Shown here: one piece after another, positions 6,917-14,871 of the stretch | Numbering within the stretch: position 1 is the first letter of the stretch | Layout: every line of letters begins with the position of its first letter | Assembly (NCBI GenBank): GCA_037178675.1 | Contig: JAYMGJ010000678.1 | Location: 1-14,871 of the forward strand | Direction of reading: 5' to 3' | Length of the DNA stretch: 14,871 bases | Source: Scleroderma bovista | Taxonomy: Eukaryota; Basidiomycota; Agaricomycetes; Boletales; Sclerodermataceae | The notes under the pieces: generated by a model | What the model was told of the DNA's origin: nothing | Databases searched by the model: none | The model's input: only the letters and a program-made list of their open reading frames with translations | Translations under genes and position numbers: made by a program

Positions 6917-7986
6917 CTAAAAGTAGCCTGAGTGGCGAATGTACCCTTGCGCATCGTCCGCTGTAATAACCTCAAGTGCAAGTAGTAGATCATAAAAGAT
7001 TCCATCATCATGGGAAAGCAGGTCCGCATGACGACGAATCCACGCCTTGATCTTCGAAAATGCCTCCTCAATCGGATTCAAGTCAGGGGAGTAGGGAGGA
7101 AGGAACTCCAATCTAACGCCTGCATTGAAACATGATGTCACCGGCATGAGTAGAGTAAATAGGGTGTGAACACACCATATTGGGCCATGAGTTCAAGGAT
7201 ATCTTCTCCATGGTGGATCCGTGCATTGTCCATAATCAATATACTTCTTGGACCAGGGTAGGGCGTGCATTGAGGGAGCTATAAACATAGCAATCAGCCC
7301 ATCACATGAAATAGCAATAGAAAGCATACCACAGCATCCTCAAGGAAAGATAGAAAGTCAGCGCGGCGAAGCGATCCTTCGACAACATGCCCAGCAACTA
7401 TCCCATCAATGGACAGTGCTGCAACAGCCGTGAGCCGTCTTCCTCTCACAAAAACCCCCTTCATGCTGGCACGATGCGACTTTTTGGCCCTACCGTTGCG
7501 TCGAATCAAGGTCCATTCATCTTTAGAGGTTTCGTCGATCCAGATCATCTCCTCTGGTGCATACTGGGCTACTTTCCGCATGAAATCAGCACGAAGGTCT
7601 TCATCACGCTCCTTTGCGATCTTCCGAAGCTTTTTGAGGGAAACGCCAGCACGCTGAAGTTCACGATGAATGGTGGAGAAGTGAACTGAAATGAAACGGT
7701 TGGATTCCGCAAGCTCTTGAAGCTCATCAAGGAACCAGTTCGGCCAGTGATAAATGAGCTGGAGGAGGTAGTTGAGGTCTTCGTGATTGAAGGTCCTCGG
7801 ACAGCTGAGAGCGAGGCTGCGGGGCTTGGCAACTTCACCAGTTTCATTGAATAACTTCAAGATACGAAAGAAGGTGCGCCGGGAAAATCCAACACACTCA
7901 AGGATCTGGCGGAGAGGTAGAAGTCGGCGCTCATATAAATGGATGGCAGCAAGCTTGACATCGGGTGAAATTCTACGGTTGCCCAT
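6917..7986 (-). CDS. Tc1/mariner (IS630-type) DD34E transposase
   Basis: Exons are 7986-7330, 7278-7176 and 7119-6917. The introns are 51 bp (7329-7279) and 56 bp (7175-7120), both GT-AG. The product is 320 aa with no internal stop. Residues about 5-60 form a homeodomain-like helix-turn-helix (ISPDVKLAAIHLYERRLLPL, FSRRTFFRILKLF), followed by a second HTH-like part. The DDE_3 catalytic core has D151 in WIDET, D236 in LIMDNARIHHG and E271 in PPYSPDLNPIEEAFSKIK, with exactly 34 residues between the last two. It should cut and paste its own element by binding the 82-bp TIRs and inserting at TA. The start ATG at 7986 is 27 bp inside the right TIR. All catalytic residues are present, so it may be active. 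The Tc1-like class is certain; the clade is not. Confidence 0.93.
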
Positions 7987-8013
7987 AGTTGTGAGAGCTA
8001 AAAGTCTACAGTC

Positions 8014-8095
8014 CTAGGGGTAGCTACACGAAATCTCACGATGAATTGTATTTGTTTGGCGAAGTCGCGAGTGCCATTACTTATGCAAACTGCTG
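8014..8095 (-). repeat. Right TIR of the Tc1-like element (uninterrupted)
   Basis: This 82-bp arm ends CATTACTTATGCAAACTGCTG before the TA duplication, with its inner end at the CCTAGGGG word. It is the reference copy that shows the left arm was split by the minisatellite element. Confidence 0.92.
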
Positions 8096-8097
8096 TA
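8096..8097. repeat. TA target duplication, right side of the nested element
   Basis: This is the partner of 3712-3713. The base after it (8098) completes the Asn codon of the outer transposase. Confidence 0.9.
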
Positions 8098-9261
8098 ATA
8101 TGGATGAAACTGGTCTGTTCTACGGGTACATTCTCACAAATTCTTTCCCAACGAAACGAACTTATTATCATGGGTAGGTTACCTCCTGACCGAGGCCTTG
8201 CAGACAAGAAACAATCTGGTGTAAAGGGCATTAAGGCCAGGCTGACCTATGCCCTCACCACAAACGCAGATGGCTCCAGGAAGCAGAAGCCATTTATCAT
8301 TGGAAAATGCGAGAAGCCCAGAGCATTCGCACGAAAATCTGGTGCTCAGCTTGGGTTCTATTACTGGAATAATGCCAAAGCGTGGATGACAACTGTTCTA
8401 TATCAGGAATGGCTGCATGAGTGGGATCTCGAGTTGAAGCAGGAAAAAAAAAACATACTTCTCCTCCAAGATAATTTCTCTGGCCACGTCGTCCCAGACG
8501 ATCTTCAATGTATCCGCGTCGAGAACTTCAGGCCCAACCTAACATCACATATTCAGCCAAACGACCAGGGGATCATCCACTGTTTTAAAGCACATTACCG
8601 GGCAAAGTTCATCGAGCGTGCCATCGATCGTTATGATACTGGTGTCACTGCTTCGGCAATATATGAAATCAATCAACTGCAGGCAATGCGGCTTGCTGAC
8701 GAGGCCTGGAAAGAAGTAGACACGACAACAATCAGACGATGCTGGAAAAAGTCTGGTATTTTACCAGACATCACTCCCGCCATTCCCAGGCCACTCGTTC
8801 CCATATCGTCGCTTCTTGCCACTTCAGACTTGCTGAACCCTGTTGCAGACGCTGAGATGGAGGTGTCAGTTGCACTGGACAAACTACAAAGGAGGGGGGT
8901 GCTCCAGGCCTCGAATCGGATGTGTTTGAAGGATCTGTTAAACCCAGTTGAAGAGTCATGCACGATGGGCGAAACGTCGGACGATGAAATTTACCGTGCG
9001 GTAGTGGACTCAGCACAGCATCGTGACTTGATGACTAATGACGACTCTGCTGAAGATGGTCCAGTCGACCCCCCTCCAACACGTCGCGAGGCTCTTGAAG
9101 CTGCACTAGCTATCACAAAATATGTCGAGGATATGGATGATCCATTGGCACGAACATTAGAAAAGAATTTGGGTTTGTTTCAACGCCTGTTGCATACAGC
9201 AGAATTCAAGTCTATGGTTCCCAGTCGTTTGACTGATTACTTTACTTCGAAACCAAACTAA
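8098..9261 (+). pseudogene. pogo/Tigger-like transposase, 3' part (DDE_1 domain)
   Basis: This is the catalytic half of the outer element's transposase. The first piece (8098-8125) encodes NMDETGLFYG. A 52-bp intron (8126-8177, GTACAT...GGGTAG) follows, then the last exon 8178-9261. On the joined protein the acidic triad is D301 (MDET), D406 (LLLQDNFSGH) and D437 (QPNDQGIIHCFKAHYRAKF), a DD30D spacing. The C-terminal tail is acidic and ends LTDYFTSKPN. The 3' part is open and its catalytic residues are intact, but it has lost its DNA-binding half through the nested insertion. The unbroken frame that begins at the ATG at 8041 starts inside the TIR, reads out of frame across 8041-8177, and is not the native start. 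Confidence 0.88.
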
Positions 9262-9420
9262 TCCCTTTCAATAAGCCTTTTGTTACAGTACATATTTTAT
9301 AATCCAACTTGTCCGAAGTTCAAAATTTTTGAGGACCCTCTGACTATTACGTAATAGGGGTGACCTCCCCAACCCCATAACCCCTGATAACCCATATCCT
9401 AGCGTGTATCCCGAAGGGTA
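9262..9420. other. Right subterminal region of the pogo-like element
   Basis: This holds the 3' untranslated part of the transposase gene, one TTACGTAA word (9347-9354 region) and a copy of the subterminal repeat AACCCCATAACCCCTGATAA (about 9370). ATAACCCATA near 9390 pairs with TATGGGTTAT near 9419 and could fold back. Confidence 0.6.
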
Positions 9421-9444
9421 TGGGTTATGAGGGGTTCGACTGTA
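9421..9444 (-). repeat. Right TIR of the pogo-like element (with TA)
   Basis: This is a perfect inverted match to 2490-2513. Confidence 0.92.
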
Positions 9445-9708
9445 TATGATCAAGTTATTTGTTTTGTAATCATAGCTTATCATGGATCGACGGTCCCTGT
9501 GATGAAACGGGGTGGTTACATCGACAACGCAGCGGACCCTGTGCTGCTCCGTTGGCCCACAATTCTTTTGGGAAAGTCCATATTCAAATCGCATGAAACG
9601 TGGGTGACATTTGTCTGCAGTGCATCTCTTCAATGTGGAGGCGCAAATGAGATACATATATAATCGTGCGGAGAGGTGCTATCTGTTCAAGAATGCCGGT
9701 CTAGATGA
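9445..9708. other. Flank between the pogo-like element and SDR gene 1
   Basis: No gene is seen. From about 9625 onward the sequence (TCTTCAATGTGGAGGCGCA...) matches about 12783-12851 downstream of SDR gene 2, so the tandem duplication extends past the stop codon by roughly 80 bp. The pogo-like element sits about 180 bp beyond that edge. Confidence 0.6.
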
Positions 9709-10753
9709 TCATGCAGTGTCCTTCTCTTTCTTCCACACCATAGCTTTGTCCAAAAGTCCGAGGGCATATTGCCTTGGCAACCACTGAGACCACGCCACCT
9801 TTCTCGCATTCCATCCGAGAGACATATAAGGAGGCGGCGCTCCGCACAAAGCCTTCTCCACCACCTGCTTAGCAAACTCATCAGTAGGCATACTATCCTT
9901 GTTCGCAGCCATATTCATCCGATCGATCAGTCGCTCTTCATAGTCTTTGTACATAGAATTCGGGGAAAGCTTGAACGTGCTTGCTTGGTTTTTGGAAATG
10001 TTGGATTTGACACCGCCAGGCGCGACCAGCATGACATTGATACCGAATGGTTTCAGTTCCATAGAGAGCCCCTCTGTGATGCTATGTAATGCAGCCTTGG
10101 CAGCACAGTATAGCGTATTCCAAGGTGTTGTACTAGGGGAAGGATGAGGTATATGACTGAACGTGACAACTAGAGAAAAGCAGTCGACTTACAGGAGGGC
10201 AGCGATCGATCCAATGTTGATGATGAGACCTTCTTGGCATTTCACCATCGAGGGGATGACGGCGTTTGAGACACGCACGGCAGCGAACGTGTTAAGCTCG
10301 AATGCGTTCCTGACTTGCTCCATCGTCACCTCGCAAACGGGGCCTACGTACGAAGCCACAGGAATCAGAAGCACTGCGAGTCGAGAGTAAGGAGGCGGGA
10401 GGACCAGGACTTGCCTATTGCAAGAGCACCAGCATTGTTGACCACAATGTCAATCTTTCCCTCGTCCGCCAGGACTTTCTGGACAACAGATTGTACATCA
10501 TCGTCCTTTGTCACGTCCATAACCATCGTACGAATGTTTTCATGTTTGAAACCTTGCATACTCTCGAGGCGTCGTGACGTGGCATAGACAGTACATCCTC
10601 GCTCCGCAAACTGCTCGCACCTGAAAAGAAACACCAGTGGATGCGAATAAGCACATGATTAGAAGTCAAGGCAAAGATGACAGACAGATGGAAGCCTATA
10701 CCCCCCGTCGTACATCCAGTAATAAGGACAACTTTCGATGCTGTGGTTGTCAT
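9709..10753 (-). CDS. Short-chain dehydrogenase/reductase, AYR1-like (copy 1)
   Basis: Exons are 10753-10686, 10620-10415, 10343-10193 and 10132-9709, giving 282 aa. Introns are 65, 71 and 60 bp; the second has a GC donor (AG/GCAAGT) and TAG acceptor. Classical SDR features are the Rossmann glycine motif T12-G-C-T-T-G-G-I-G20, NNAG at 84-87, and an N109-S137-Y150-K154 tetrad. The strand after Ser reads INIGSIAALL, and the YxxxK motif reads YCAAK. The family is closest by eye to NADPH-dependent 1-acyldihydroxyacetone-phosphate reductases (yeast Ayr1, lipid droplet and ER). The true substrate cannot be read from sequence. The start is supported by conservation with copy 2. TTACGTAA lies 56 bp upstream of the ATG. 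Confidence 0.88.
10344..10414 (-). other. GC-AG intron in SDR copy 1
   Basis: The exon ends ATAG and the intron starts GCAAGT and ends TACGTAG. Splicing here gives ALAIGPVCEV, the continuity expected in the family. No GT donor gives that. The same intron is at 13487-13557. Confidence 0.75.
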
Positions 10754-11461
10754 GACAGGAAACCGAGTGCAACTGTCAGAGATCGACGAAATTCCAAACG
10801 CTGCATAATTACGTAAAATTCAAAAGCGACCAACTTTCGCCGGGCCGAATGTTTCTGCCATTCACCATGTCGGCCACCAACCTCAACTTCGTCTCAGATT
10901 TGACAACCTTCCAAATTCCAATCATGCCGTCGTCAGAACGTTTCATGTCTGACAACATATACACAAGGATTCCGTAATATCCGCACTCGTTCTGGTAAAC
11001 GCACACAAATACATACGACCCGTGAAACGCATACTGTTCTTGCACAGGTATGCAGCAGAGTATAGGGAAACCACTCCAGGGAGGGTACTTTTACCGCCAC
11101 ACATTTTTAGCTGGCCAACAAGGCCATATACTTCATACGAGATGGATTGGGCAGGATTCAGATGCGTACTCACCCCACGTTAGCATGCTCATGCTCCATC
11201 CAAATCCAAACAGCGTCGGAGACGATGATGCACACCGATTCGAGCAGCTCAGAGTTCCTCTCAAATCAATCGGTTACTCAAAGCGACATTTCGTTGCCCA
11301 GACATATCTCATCACCACCACCCCCGTCCCGGCAACTTTGAATTCACGATCGATGTTGACGCTGCCATTGTGTGAAACACAGACACTCGCTCTTGTACCA
11401 GATTTTCTTGGCGTTCAGCCCTCCACACTCGATCTCAAGTGCACTCTCCTACAAGACTAAA
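10754..11461. other. SDR upstream region with uncertain small minus-strand frame
   Basis: The part next to SDR copy 1 is its promoter side. A minus-strand frame 11045-10809 (78 codons) reads YAFHGSYVFVCVYQNECGYY and so on. A second frame around 11270-11190 reads SDAVWIWMEHEHANV, followed by a GTGAGT word. These may be exons of a small gene, but I could not join them in phase and recognise no family. Confidence 0.25.
10809..10816. promoter_or_regulatory. TTACGTAA palindrome upstream of SDR copy 1
   Basis: This is a perfect 8-bp palindrome of the type bound by fungal bZIP factors (Yap/CREB-like), 56 bp before the start codon. The same word lies upstream of copy 2 at 14048-14055. Function is inferred. 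Confidence 0.35.
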
Positions 11462-12705
11462 ATGGTCAAGAAGGAATTGTGCACCGTATTTCTCGATCCG
11501 CATGGAGCATCTGATAACCTTGATGATCTCGCCAAGACCTTCTACTGTCTACCCATATACCTTTTGTATAAAACCCAATGATGCGCGTCTGCCTGACCAG
11601 GTGAGGAGTGCGGGACTGGGACTATTGTGGCGAAGTGTGGTGGTGGGAGTGCTGGTGCAAGAGGGGGGGGGAGTATGGGAAGTAGGAGTCGAGATCGGTG
11701 AGTTTGGAAAGCGGTACCGTACTTCATTGAATGCGTCGGGTGTTTCTGTACCGGAGGTGAAGCAACAGAGAGAAGCCGTTCCACGTGCAGGGCCAGTTCA
11801 AGGTGAGTAGCACTTATCATTGAGCTCGCGACAGTAATGATTATGACGAGGCTGCATTCCATGCGCTGGGTGACCATCTACGCGTAGCAGACGTTGACGA
11901 ACAGAAGCGCAACCATCTCTGGGAAACCGAGGTCGAAGCCGGGGTGAGTGCTCCATACCTCCGCAGTCCAGGGGTAGCATTGGTGGTTGTGCTGAGAAGG
12001 GGGACACGAACGGGAGTGAGGTTGGTTGTGACTTTTGTGGTGCCCAATTTTTGTTCACCAGAATGACGCTACCGACAAAACTGTGGCAGACCCAGAACGG
12101 AGGTGGAAGTCGAGTGGGATGTTGCTTTGATTCTTACCAGGAAGGTGAGCAATGAATGAGGATGGGATGTAGAATCAGTGAACGCCGTGAACTTCATTTG
12201 TCATCGCTCAATGATATGTCAGATCGTATGGGAGCGGTGAGTAACTTGGTGAAGCTGAAATGCGGATACCGAAACCGATGACTCAGTGTTATGGACCGAC
12301 CTCTCAACGTCGAAGAATCATCTTGTCATACGAGATACACACGGGAAACGAATAAAATTCACAGATAAGCAATCGTGGTTGTGGTACTAGGTCAGTCACC
12401 ACAAGAATCAGGCTGGTCGGATGACGAATCCTCAGATGGAAGTGGGTGGGATGTCGCTCCTTGCTAGGAAAGTGAGTACACGATACAAGAACGATGCCAG
12501 CTACCCACCCAAACCTTCAGAGAAACCAATCCTCTATTTATGGTGGCACGGGAAGGATACGCCTCACGAGAAGAAGTATGTTATGTATGCATTTGTACCC
12601 AGTAAGATTGTTACTGAGAGCGCACTTTTACAACTGAGGAACTCTACAGTGGTTGTGAAGCAACATGATCACAGACCGCAGATTGCTGAGAGCTCGACTT
12701 GCTAA
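11462..12705 (+). pseudogene. Probable decayed or unresolved multi-exon hypothetical gene
   Basis: Several stretches look protein-coding but do not join in one clean model. From ATG 11462 (context AAAATGG) a frame reads MVKKELCTVFLDPHGASDNL and so on to 11581. At 11835-11943 a convincing exon reads NDYDEAAFHALGDHLRVADV with an AG before it and GTGAGT after it. Near 12290-12390 another reads LWTDLSTSKNHLVIRDTHGK before a stop. At 12511-12705 a frame reads YPPKPSEKPILYLWWHGKDT and on to a stop. GTGAGT or GTGAGC donors recur (11802, 11944, 12143, 12237, 12472). Two segments near 12105 and 12435 resemble each other (GGAAGT ... GTGGGATGT ... AGGAAG GTGAG), suggesting an exon duplication. No family is recognised. 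It converges with SDR copy 2. Confidence 0.4.
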
Positions 12706-12851
12706 GGAAACCGACGTTGTAGGCAGCGTCTTAGCAATTTTTGTTTGCTTGCATCAGTACAAAAATTTAGAATTCTCTCTCTCTTCAGTGTGGAGGCGCA
12801 CATGAGATACATACAGAGGTGTTATCTGGTTAAGAACGTCAGTCTAGATGA
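12706..12851. other. Intergenic gap with duplication edge
   Basis: This lies between the hypothetical gene and SDR copy 2. The part 12783-12851 is similar to about 9625-9708 and marks the downstream edge of the SDR tandem duplication. Confidence 0.6.
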
Positions 12852-13896
12852 TCATGCCGTATCCTTCTCTTTCTTCCACACCATAGATTTGGACAAATAT
12901 CCGAGGACAAACTGTCTTGGCAACCACTGCAACCACGCTGCTGTTCTCGCATTCCATCCCAGCGACATATAAGGAGGCGGCGCTCCGCACAAAGCCTTCT
13001 CCACCACCTGCTTAGCAAACTCATCAGTAGGCATACTATCCTTGTTCGCAGCCATATTCATCATTTCGACCAGTCGTTCTTCATAGTCTTTGTACATAGA
13101 ATCCGGCGAAAGCTTGAAGGTGCTTGCTTGGTTTTTGGAAATGTTGGATTTGACACCGCCAGGCGCGACCAGCATGACATTGATACCGAATGGTTTCAGT
13201 TCCATAGAGAGCCCCTCGGTGATGCTATGTAATGCAGCTTTGGCAGCGCAGTATAGCGCATTCCAAGGTGTTGTACTAGGGGAAGGATGGGGTATATGAC
13301 TGAACGCGACCACTAGAGGGGAGCAGTCGACTTACATGAGGCCAGCGAGCGATCCGATGTTGATGATGAGACCTTCTTGGCGCTTCACCATCGAGGGAAT
13401 GGCTGCATTTGAGACACGCAGGGCAGCGAACGTGTTAAGCTCGAATGCGTTCCTGGCTTGTTCCATCGTCACCTCGCAAACGGGGCCTACGTACGAAGCC
13501 ACGGGAATCAGAAGCCCTGCGAGTCGAGGGTAAGGAGGTGGGAGGACCAGGACTTGCCTATTGCGAGAGCACCAGCATTGTTGACCACGATGTCAATCTT
13601 TCCCTCATCCGCCAGGACTTTCTGGACAACAGTTTGTACATCATCGTCCTTTGTCACGTCCATAACCATCGTACGAATGTTTTCATGTGTGAAACCTTGC
13701 ATACTCTCGAGACGTCGTGACGTGGCATAGACAGTACATCCTCGCTGCGCAAACTGCTCGCACCTGAAAAGAAACACCCGTGGATGCGAATAAGCACAGA
13801 AGCAAAAACCAAGGCAAAGATGACAGACAGATGGAAGCCTATACCCCCCGCCGTACATCCAGTAATAAGGACAACTTTCGATGCTGTGGTTGTCAT
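12852..13896 (-). CDS. Short-chain dehydrogenase/reductase, AYR1-like (copy 2)
   Basis: Exons are 13896-13829, 13763-13558, 13486-13336 and 13275-12852, giving 282 aa. Every exon and intron has the same length as in copy 1, and all positions are shifted by 3143. The glycine motif is TGCTAGGIG, with NNAG at 84-87 and the N109-S137-Y150-K154 tetrad kept (IGSLAGL, YCAAK). Visible differences from copy 1 are mostly single substitutions, densest near the C-terminus (ARTAAWLQWLPRQFVLGYLS against ARKVAWSQWLPRQYALGLLD). The frame is open upstream to 14058, but the start at 13896 is chosen because it matches copy 1. Both copies look functional. Role as for copy 1: NADPH-dependent reduction of a lipid-like carbonyl is likely, substrate unknown. 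Confidence 0.88.
13487..13557 (-). other. GC-AG intron in SDR copy 2
   Basis: It has the same GCAAGT donor and TACGTAG acceptor and the same 71-bp length as in copy 1, so the rare donor predates the duplication. Confidence 0.75.
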
Positions 13897-14871
13897 GGCC
13901 AAGTAACGGTTCAGCGAGTGCAACTGTTGGAGAGATGGACGAAGTTCCAATTTCCAACGTGCGTTTCCGCTGCCGCAGCATGGCCAGTGTGACCAGATGG
14001 TCGCAGCCCCTAACACCGCCACCAGCCAATTTGGCGCGATAACTACATTACGTAACAAAGCGACAAATTGCTCGAAATGTCAACTCATTGCTGATCGATC
14101 CGCCAACTCAAATACTCCTACACAACATGGGCTGCAGAAGGAACAGAGGAATAATCGATCGAGCCGCTATCCACTATAGAAACTATCCATCCAAGTAATG
14201 CCAACTATGCCAAGACTCTTGAAAGAAGCCTATCGGGCTTTCTTGCCATTCGAATCATGGCCAGCGTGAGCGATGTCTCAAACAAATGCATATGTGAGCC
14301 GGAGTCAAGTGCTTACGCTCTAATTACTATTATTCATCCGTACTGCATCATAACTTTGTGTCTGTTGCCAATATATTGGGGCCGAGGAAAATATTCTCCA
14401 AGTGCGTGACTTAGGGCGAGAAGGGTTTGGCAGAACCCAGAGGCTTTTCGGCCCGAAGCGACCACAATATTGATAAAAGGCTAAGCCGTGCTCGACAGCG
14501 AAATGGGAGCCAAGCAAGTTGGTATCAGTGTACACTAGGCGCCAAGTGCATCGCAGTGGGAAAAGGAGAATTCATTGAACAGGCTTGAGATCTGAGGTGG
14601 GTGAAGAAGCAAGGACCTCGTTTTCACATGTATACCCTACATATATATTCTGTTCTACTTCGTGCTTCGCCTAACCAGATAGGCATCAGTTATGATTGAT
14701 ATGAAATATGGTAGCACTACGATGTATCGCAATTTCTCCACCAATCCGCACACCAGGGCAATCAATGCTGTAGGTCTCGCATGACGAGCATACAGCTACC
14801 CACTGCATGTCGACAATGAGGACGGGCAGTGACTACTGCTGCAGGTCAGTTGCAGGAGACAACTTGGCAGT
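13897..14871. other. Upstream region of SDR copy 2, otherwise no gene seen
   Basis: Near the gene a short block (GAGTGCAACTGT, about 13915) is shared with the upstream side of copy 1, after which the two promoters diverge. TTACGTAA occurs at 14048-14055, 152 bp before the start. From about 14180 to the end I see short frames only, none with a recognisable motif, and no tRNA-like structure. Confidence 0.5.

Larger units (their letters stand above)
3714..8095. mobile_element. Nested two-gene Tc1/mariner (IS630-type) transposon
   Basis: The element is 4382 bp long, or 3102 bp without the third-level insertion, and lies between TA duplications. Its TIRs are 82 bp. The left arm is 3714-3766 continued at 5047-5075, and the right arm is 8014-8095, with only three differences. 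Inside are two convergent genes. An accessory gene (5113-6825, +) starts 37 bp after the left TIR. A DD34E transposase (7986-6917, -) starts 27 bp after the right TIR. The stop codons are 91 bp apart, so there is almost no non-coding sequence. Usual Tc1 elements carry only the transposase. The compact layout suggests that the second gene is an integral part of this element. Both genes look open, so the element was recently active. Confidence 0.92.
2492..9442 (+). mobile_element. pogo/Tigger-like transposon (outer element)
   Basis: The element starts CAGTCGAACCCC and ends GGGGTTCGACTG, flanked by TA on both sides (2490-2491, 9443-9444). With the TA, the terminal inverted repeat is 24 bp and perfect (2490-2513 against 9421-9444). 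Its own sequence is about 2.57 kb once the nested 4384 bp (second element plus one TA) is removed. It carries one gene, a CENP-B/DDE_1 transposase, split by the nested element. Both ends hold extra copies of CCCATAACCCCTGATA-like words. TA duplications and a DD30D transposase fit the pogo/Fot branch of Tc1/mariner. Confidence 0.9.

Noticed and set aside
7387..7689. Plus-strand frames of 82-100 codons opposite the DD34E transposase
   Set aside because: They are shadows of a strongly supported minus-strand gene with all catalytic motifs.
8041..8177. ATG at 8041 as the start of a 406-aa protein continuing to 9261
   Set aside because: The ATG lies in the Tc1-like TIR. The family sequence (NMDETGLFYG) is in another frame up to 8125, and a 52-bp intron joins it to the last exon.
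9430..9445. tRNA T-loop-like GGTTCGA
   Set aside because: The word is part of the perfect TIR and no cloverleaf can be drawn around it. No tRNA was seen elsewhere.

Overview
The window looks like repeat-rich DNA from a filamentous basidiomycete, probably an Agaricomycete. The evidence is short 50-71 bp introns with GT/AG borders (one GC/AG class), several protein families that are multicopy in mushroom-forming fungi, and no bacterial signals. The taxon is inferred from family recognition, not measured.

Layout. (1) 244-1969 is a transposon-like unit with long (about 134 bp) terminal inverted repeats and a 9-bp target duplication. It holds the 5' halves of two convergent genes: a DUF6589-type N-terminal protein (+) and a RecQ-like helicase (-), both cut off near 1080-1130. 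(2) 2492-9442 is a pogo/Tigger-like (CENP-B HTH, DDE_1) transposon with a perfect 24-bp TIR counting the flanking TA. (3) Its transposase gene is split, one dinucleotide before the codons of its first catalytic motif (Asn-Met-Asp-Glu-Thr), by a second transposon at 3714-8095. This is a Tc1/mariner (IS630-type, DD34E) element with 82-bp TIRs and TA duplications. It carries an apparently intact 320-aa transposase (-) and a convergent 502-aa accessory gene (+) that ends in a SAM-like domain. (4) The left TIR of that second element is itself split by a third, 1278-bp insertion (3767-5044), which has short imperfect TIRs and an 0.8-kb CpG-dense minisatellite. Removing each insertion with one copy of its duplication restores the interrupted sequence, so the order of events can be read directly: pogo first, then the Tc1-like element, then the minisatellite element.

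(5) 9445-14871 is the non-transposon flank. It holds two tandem short-chain dehydrogenase genes (minus strand, both 282 aa, AYR1-like). They have four exons each with identical exon and intron lengths, a constant offset of 3143 bp, and a shared GC-AG intron. Between them lies about 2.1 kb with a probable but unresolved or decayed multi-exon gene (+, about 11462-12705). The last 0.8 kb has no gene I can support.

The most interesting biology is the repeated design 'long TIR, gene start, two convergent genes, gene start, long TIR' in two unrelated elements. In both, a gene of unknown function appears to be a built-in part of the transposon.
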